NCBI RefSeq assembly: GCF_900100705.1
Contig: NZ_FNCH01000004.1
Span: 62,001-126,000 of the forward strand
Direction: 5' to 3'
Length of the DNA stretch: 64,000 nt
DNA from: Pedobacter terrae
Lineage (GTDB): Bacteria > Bacteroidota > Bacteroidia > Sphingobacteriales > Sphingobacteriaceae
Part shown: positions 62,658 through 64,000 of the stretch, piece after piece
Position numbering within the stretch: the stretch's first letter is position 1
Layout: each line of letters opens with the position of its first letter
The notes under the pieces: model-generated
Database searches by the model: none
Seen by the model: only the letters and a program-made list of their open reading frames with translations
What the model was told of the DNA's origin: nothing
Made by a program: the position numbers and the translations under genes

Positions 62658-63641
62658 ATGAAAATTAAATACATTTTAGGCCTATTACTCCTGTTAAGTG
62701 TAGTGGCCTGTAAAAAAATACAGAATGGCTTTCTAAGTGATTCCATTCGATATAAAGACAATAATATTTATGCAAAAAGAGGCTTGCCACTTTTTCAATC
62801 AGATAGAATCAATGCGGATGGTTCTACACCACCTTTTACTTATAAATTGCTCAATCTGAGGAAAGAAGACGGTTCTCCCGCACCTGCAGAATTCTCTAAA
62901 GAATATGAAATTACTGTTTTTAAAACCGGTGCCAATTTTGATCCTGAAAAAGATGTAACCCTTGAGCTTTTAAATCAGAAAAGGGAAGTGGTTAAAAAGA
63001 AACCAATGGAGTTTAATGAATTGAGTGGACAACTTACCTTTAACAGAGCATCTGGATTCCTACCTTTGGGAAGATATATATATGATGTAGAAATGACCAA
63101 TGGTACGGGTACCAAGCTATTTCCTAAACTGGCGACAATTAATGTGGTGGAGCCTACGATAGATGACCTGTTCGAGATTACTGATAATGTATCTAACGGC
63201 TTTAATGATGTTACAGGTGTAGCAACGCCAATGAAAAACCCTATTATTACTTGTACAAAAATTTCATCTGCAGGGGCAAGAGCTATTTTGAAAATGGTAG
63301 ATAAAAATGGAAAAGTATTTAATCCGAAAGCCGGGGAAATTATAGCAAGGGGAGACAGGCCAATTTTTGAAAACTATGCTAAATTCAACCCGGTTATTCA
63401 AACTGATACCGCTATGATCTGCGATTTTGAGTTAGCGCCATTTCCTTTAACAAAATATGTTACACCGACAACCGACTGGGGTTTCTTAATGTATTATAGA
63501 ATACCGAGTACCTTTATAAAATCAATAGATGGCTTTCCATCATCGCCAGGATTCTCTGTAAATCCAAGGTGGTCTTGGCAACTCAAATTGGAAGGAACTT
63601 ATATTGTAGAGGTTAAATTTCCTGATGTAACTAAAAAATAG
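62658..63641 (+). CDS. DUF5007-like SusCD-associated lipoprotein
   Basis: A 327-residue lipoprotein starting at the ATG 62658 (MKIKYILGLLLLLSVVACKK, Cys18); the open frame continues upstream into the previous gene, but the lipoprotein signal fixes this start. The mature part has DSIRYKDNNIYAKRGLPLFQ, LPLGRYIYDVEMTNGTG and WGFLMYYRIPSTFIKSIDGF, a beta-rich layout matching DUF5007 proteins next to SusD genes. It is probably a surface glycan- or peptide-binding accessory. Last gene of the unit, 13 nt after the fasciclin gene; a terminator follows. Confidence 0.78.
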   Translation: MKIKYILGLLLLLSVVACKKIQNGFLSDSIRYKDNNIYAKRGLPLFQSDRINADGSTPPFTYKLLNLRKEDGSPAPAEFSKEYEITVFKTGANFDPEKDVTLELLNQKREVVKKKPMEFNELSGQLTFNRASGFLPLGRYIYDVEMTNGTGTKLFPKLATINVVEPTIDDLFEITDNVSNGFNDVTGVATPMKNPIITCTKISSAGARAILKMVDKNGKVFNPKAGEIIARGDRPIFENYAKFNPVIQTDTAMICDFELAPFPLTKYVTPTTDWGFLMYYRIPSTFIKSIDGFPSSPGFSVNPRWSWQLKLEGTYIVEVKFPDVTKK

Positions 63642-63685
63642 AGCATGCCATCTTTAACAGGGCAATACTCTTTTTAATACAAACG

Positions 63686-63720
63686 AAAAAGGCAATTTTC
63701 ATATCGAAAATTGCCTTTTT
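63686..63720. terminator. Bidirectional intrinsic terminator
   Basis: AAAAAGGCAATTTTC (63686-63700) pairs perfectly with GAAAATTGCCTTTTT (63706-63720) around a 5-nt loop. It ends the SusC-to-DUF5007 transcript and the convergent gene at the right edge. Confidence 0.95.
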
Positions 63721-63749
63721 TATGAAAGTTGAATATCATAATGCTCTTC

Positions 63750-64000
63750 TTATCTGATCATCACAACCTGTAAACTCAATGCGCGTTCTGTATCGTCTGC
63801 AGGTGTTATCAGACCGCCACAAATAATATCATAATGGTAACCTGCTGCAAAGCTGGTGTTCGCAGATGTAGCTTTAATTGTGCCTGATGAAGTTTCTTTC
63901 GCATCCAATGAGTAAGTTCCTGCATCTACAGCAATGAATGCGCTTGCACTTTTAAAGGCTTTATTGGTGACCAATGAAGTAGTTGTGCCGATTTTTGCCA
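63750..64000 (-). CDS. Probable DUF4397 protein, C-terminal part (N-terminus outside the window)
   Basis: The frame ends with a stop at 63750 and stays open to the right edge, so about 82 C-terminal residues are visible and the start lies outside. The text KIGTTTSLVTNKAFKSASAF, VDAGTYSLDAKETSSGTI, FAAGYHYDIICGGLI and ERALSLQVVMIR fits one DUF4397 beta-sandwich unit (VPAGxYxL followed by GxxYT...). These are secreted or surface proteins of unknown role. An apparent internal start near 63974 is only a TTG. Family assignment is moderate because the sequence is short. Confidence 0.6.
   Translation of the reverse strand, partial: AKIGTTTSLVTNKAFKSASAFIAVDAGTYSLDAKETSSGTIKATSANTSFAAGYHYDIICGGLITPADDTERALSLQVVMIR

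Overview
The window looks like a chromosomal segment of a Bacteroidota bacterium, most likely a Pedobacter-like member of the Sphingobacteriaceae. This rests on AT-rich DNA, two SusC/SusD pairs, an IPExxxVDY protein, DUF6600, DUF6607, DUF5007 and M57 families, the YicC-gmk-nadD gene order, and promoter elements of the Bacteroidetes TAnnTTTG type. I see no insertion sequence with a transposase, no CRISPR array, no rRNA operon and one tRNA.

Layout. 1-2.1 kb: the end of pdhB and an acetyltransferase, with dispersed repeats. 2.1-9.9 kb: a minus-strand nuclease cluster. It holds AddA and AddB helicase-nucleases with a DUF1016 (YhcG-like) nuclease packed between them and a small DUF559 (Vsr-like) nuclease upstream. 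The DUF559 gene sits between two direct copies of a double-hairpin repeat and carries a third, inverted copy inside its own reading frame. 10-17.4 kb: housekeeping genes (tcdA, TatD, thioredoxin, GH3, nadD, gmk, yicC), with a PIN-toxin/antitoxin pair splitting gmk from nadD. 17.9-20.1 kb: three tandem paralogous secreted proteins. 20.4-25 kb: rnc, fabF and acpP facing away from an IPExxxVDY gene and pyk. 25.3-34 kb: tRNA-Ser, an unknown membrane protein, a Tet(X)-like flavin monooxygenase divergent from an AraC regulator, a second AraC/aldo-keto reductase pair and a dipeptidyl-peptidase.

34.6-41 kb: a SusC/SusD pair convergent with a secreted trehalase. 41-51 kb: mixed genes (M57 protease, mini tail-collar protein, tetrapyrrole-methylase-like enzyme, DUF6600 protein with a Gln-rich 90-bp minisatellite, HAD, YtxH, MBL RNase-like protein, methyltransferase, M28 peptidase). 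51.3-56.8 kb: a probable iron-uptake operon (TonB receptor, DUF4198, PepSY, DUF6607). 57.2-63.6 kb: a SusC/SusD operon with fasciclin and DUF5007 lipoproteins. The window closes inside a probable DUF4397 gene.

The strongest lead for something undescribed is the DUF559 nuclease with its paired-hairpin repeats at 9331-9960, next to an AddAB operon that also hosts a DUF1016 nuclease containing a perfect 31-bp palindrome in its coding sequence. Other points of interest are the Tet(X)-like enzyme with most drug-contact residues kept, two MITE-like elements with terminal inverted repeats, and heptanucleotide tandem repeats in several intergenic regions. Comparisons with families are from memory; no database search was run.
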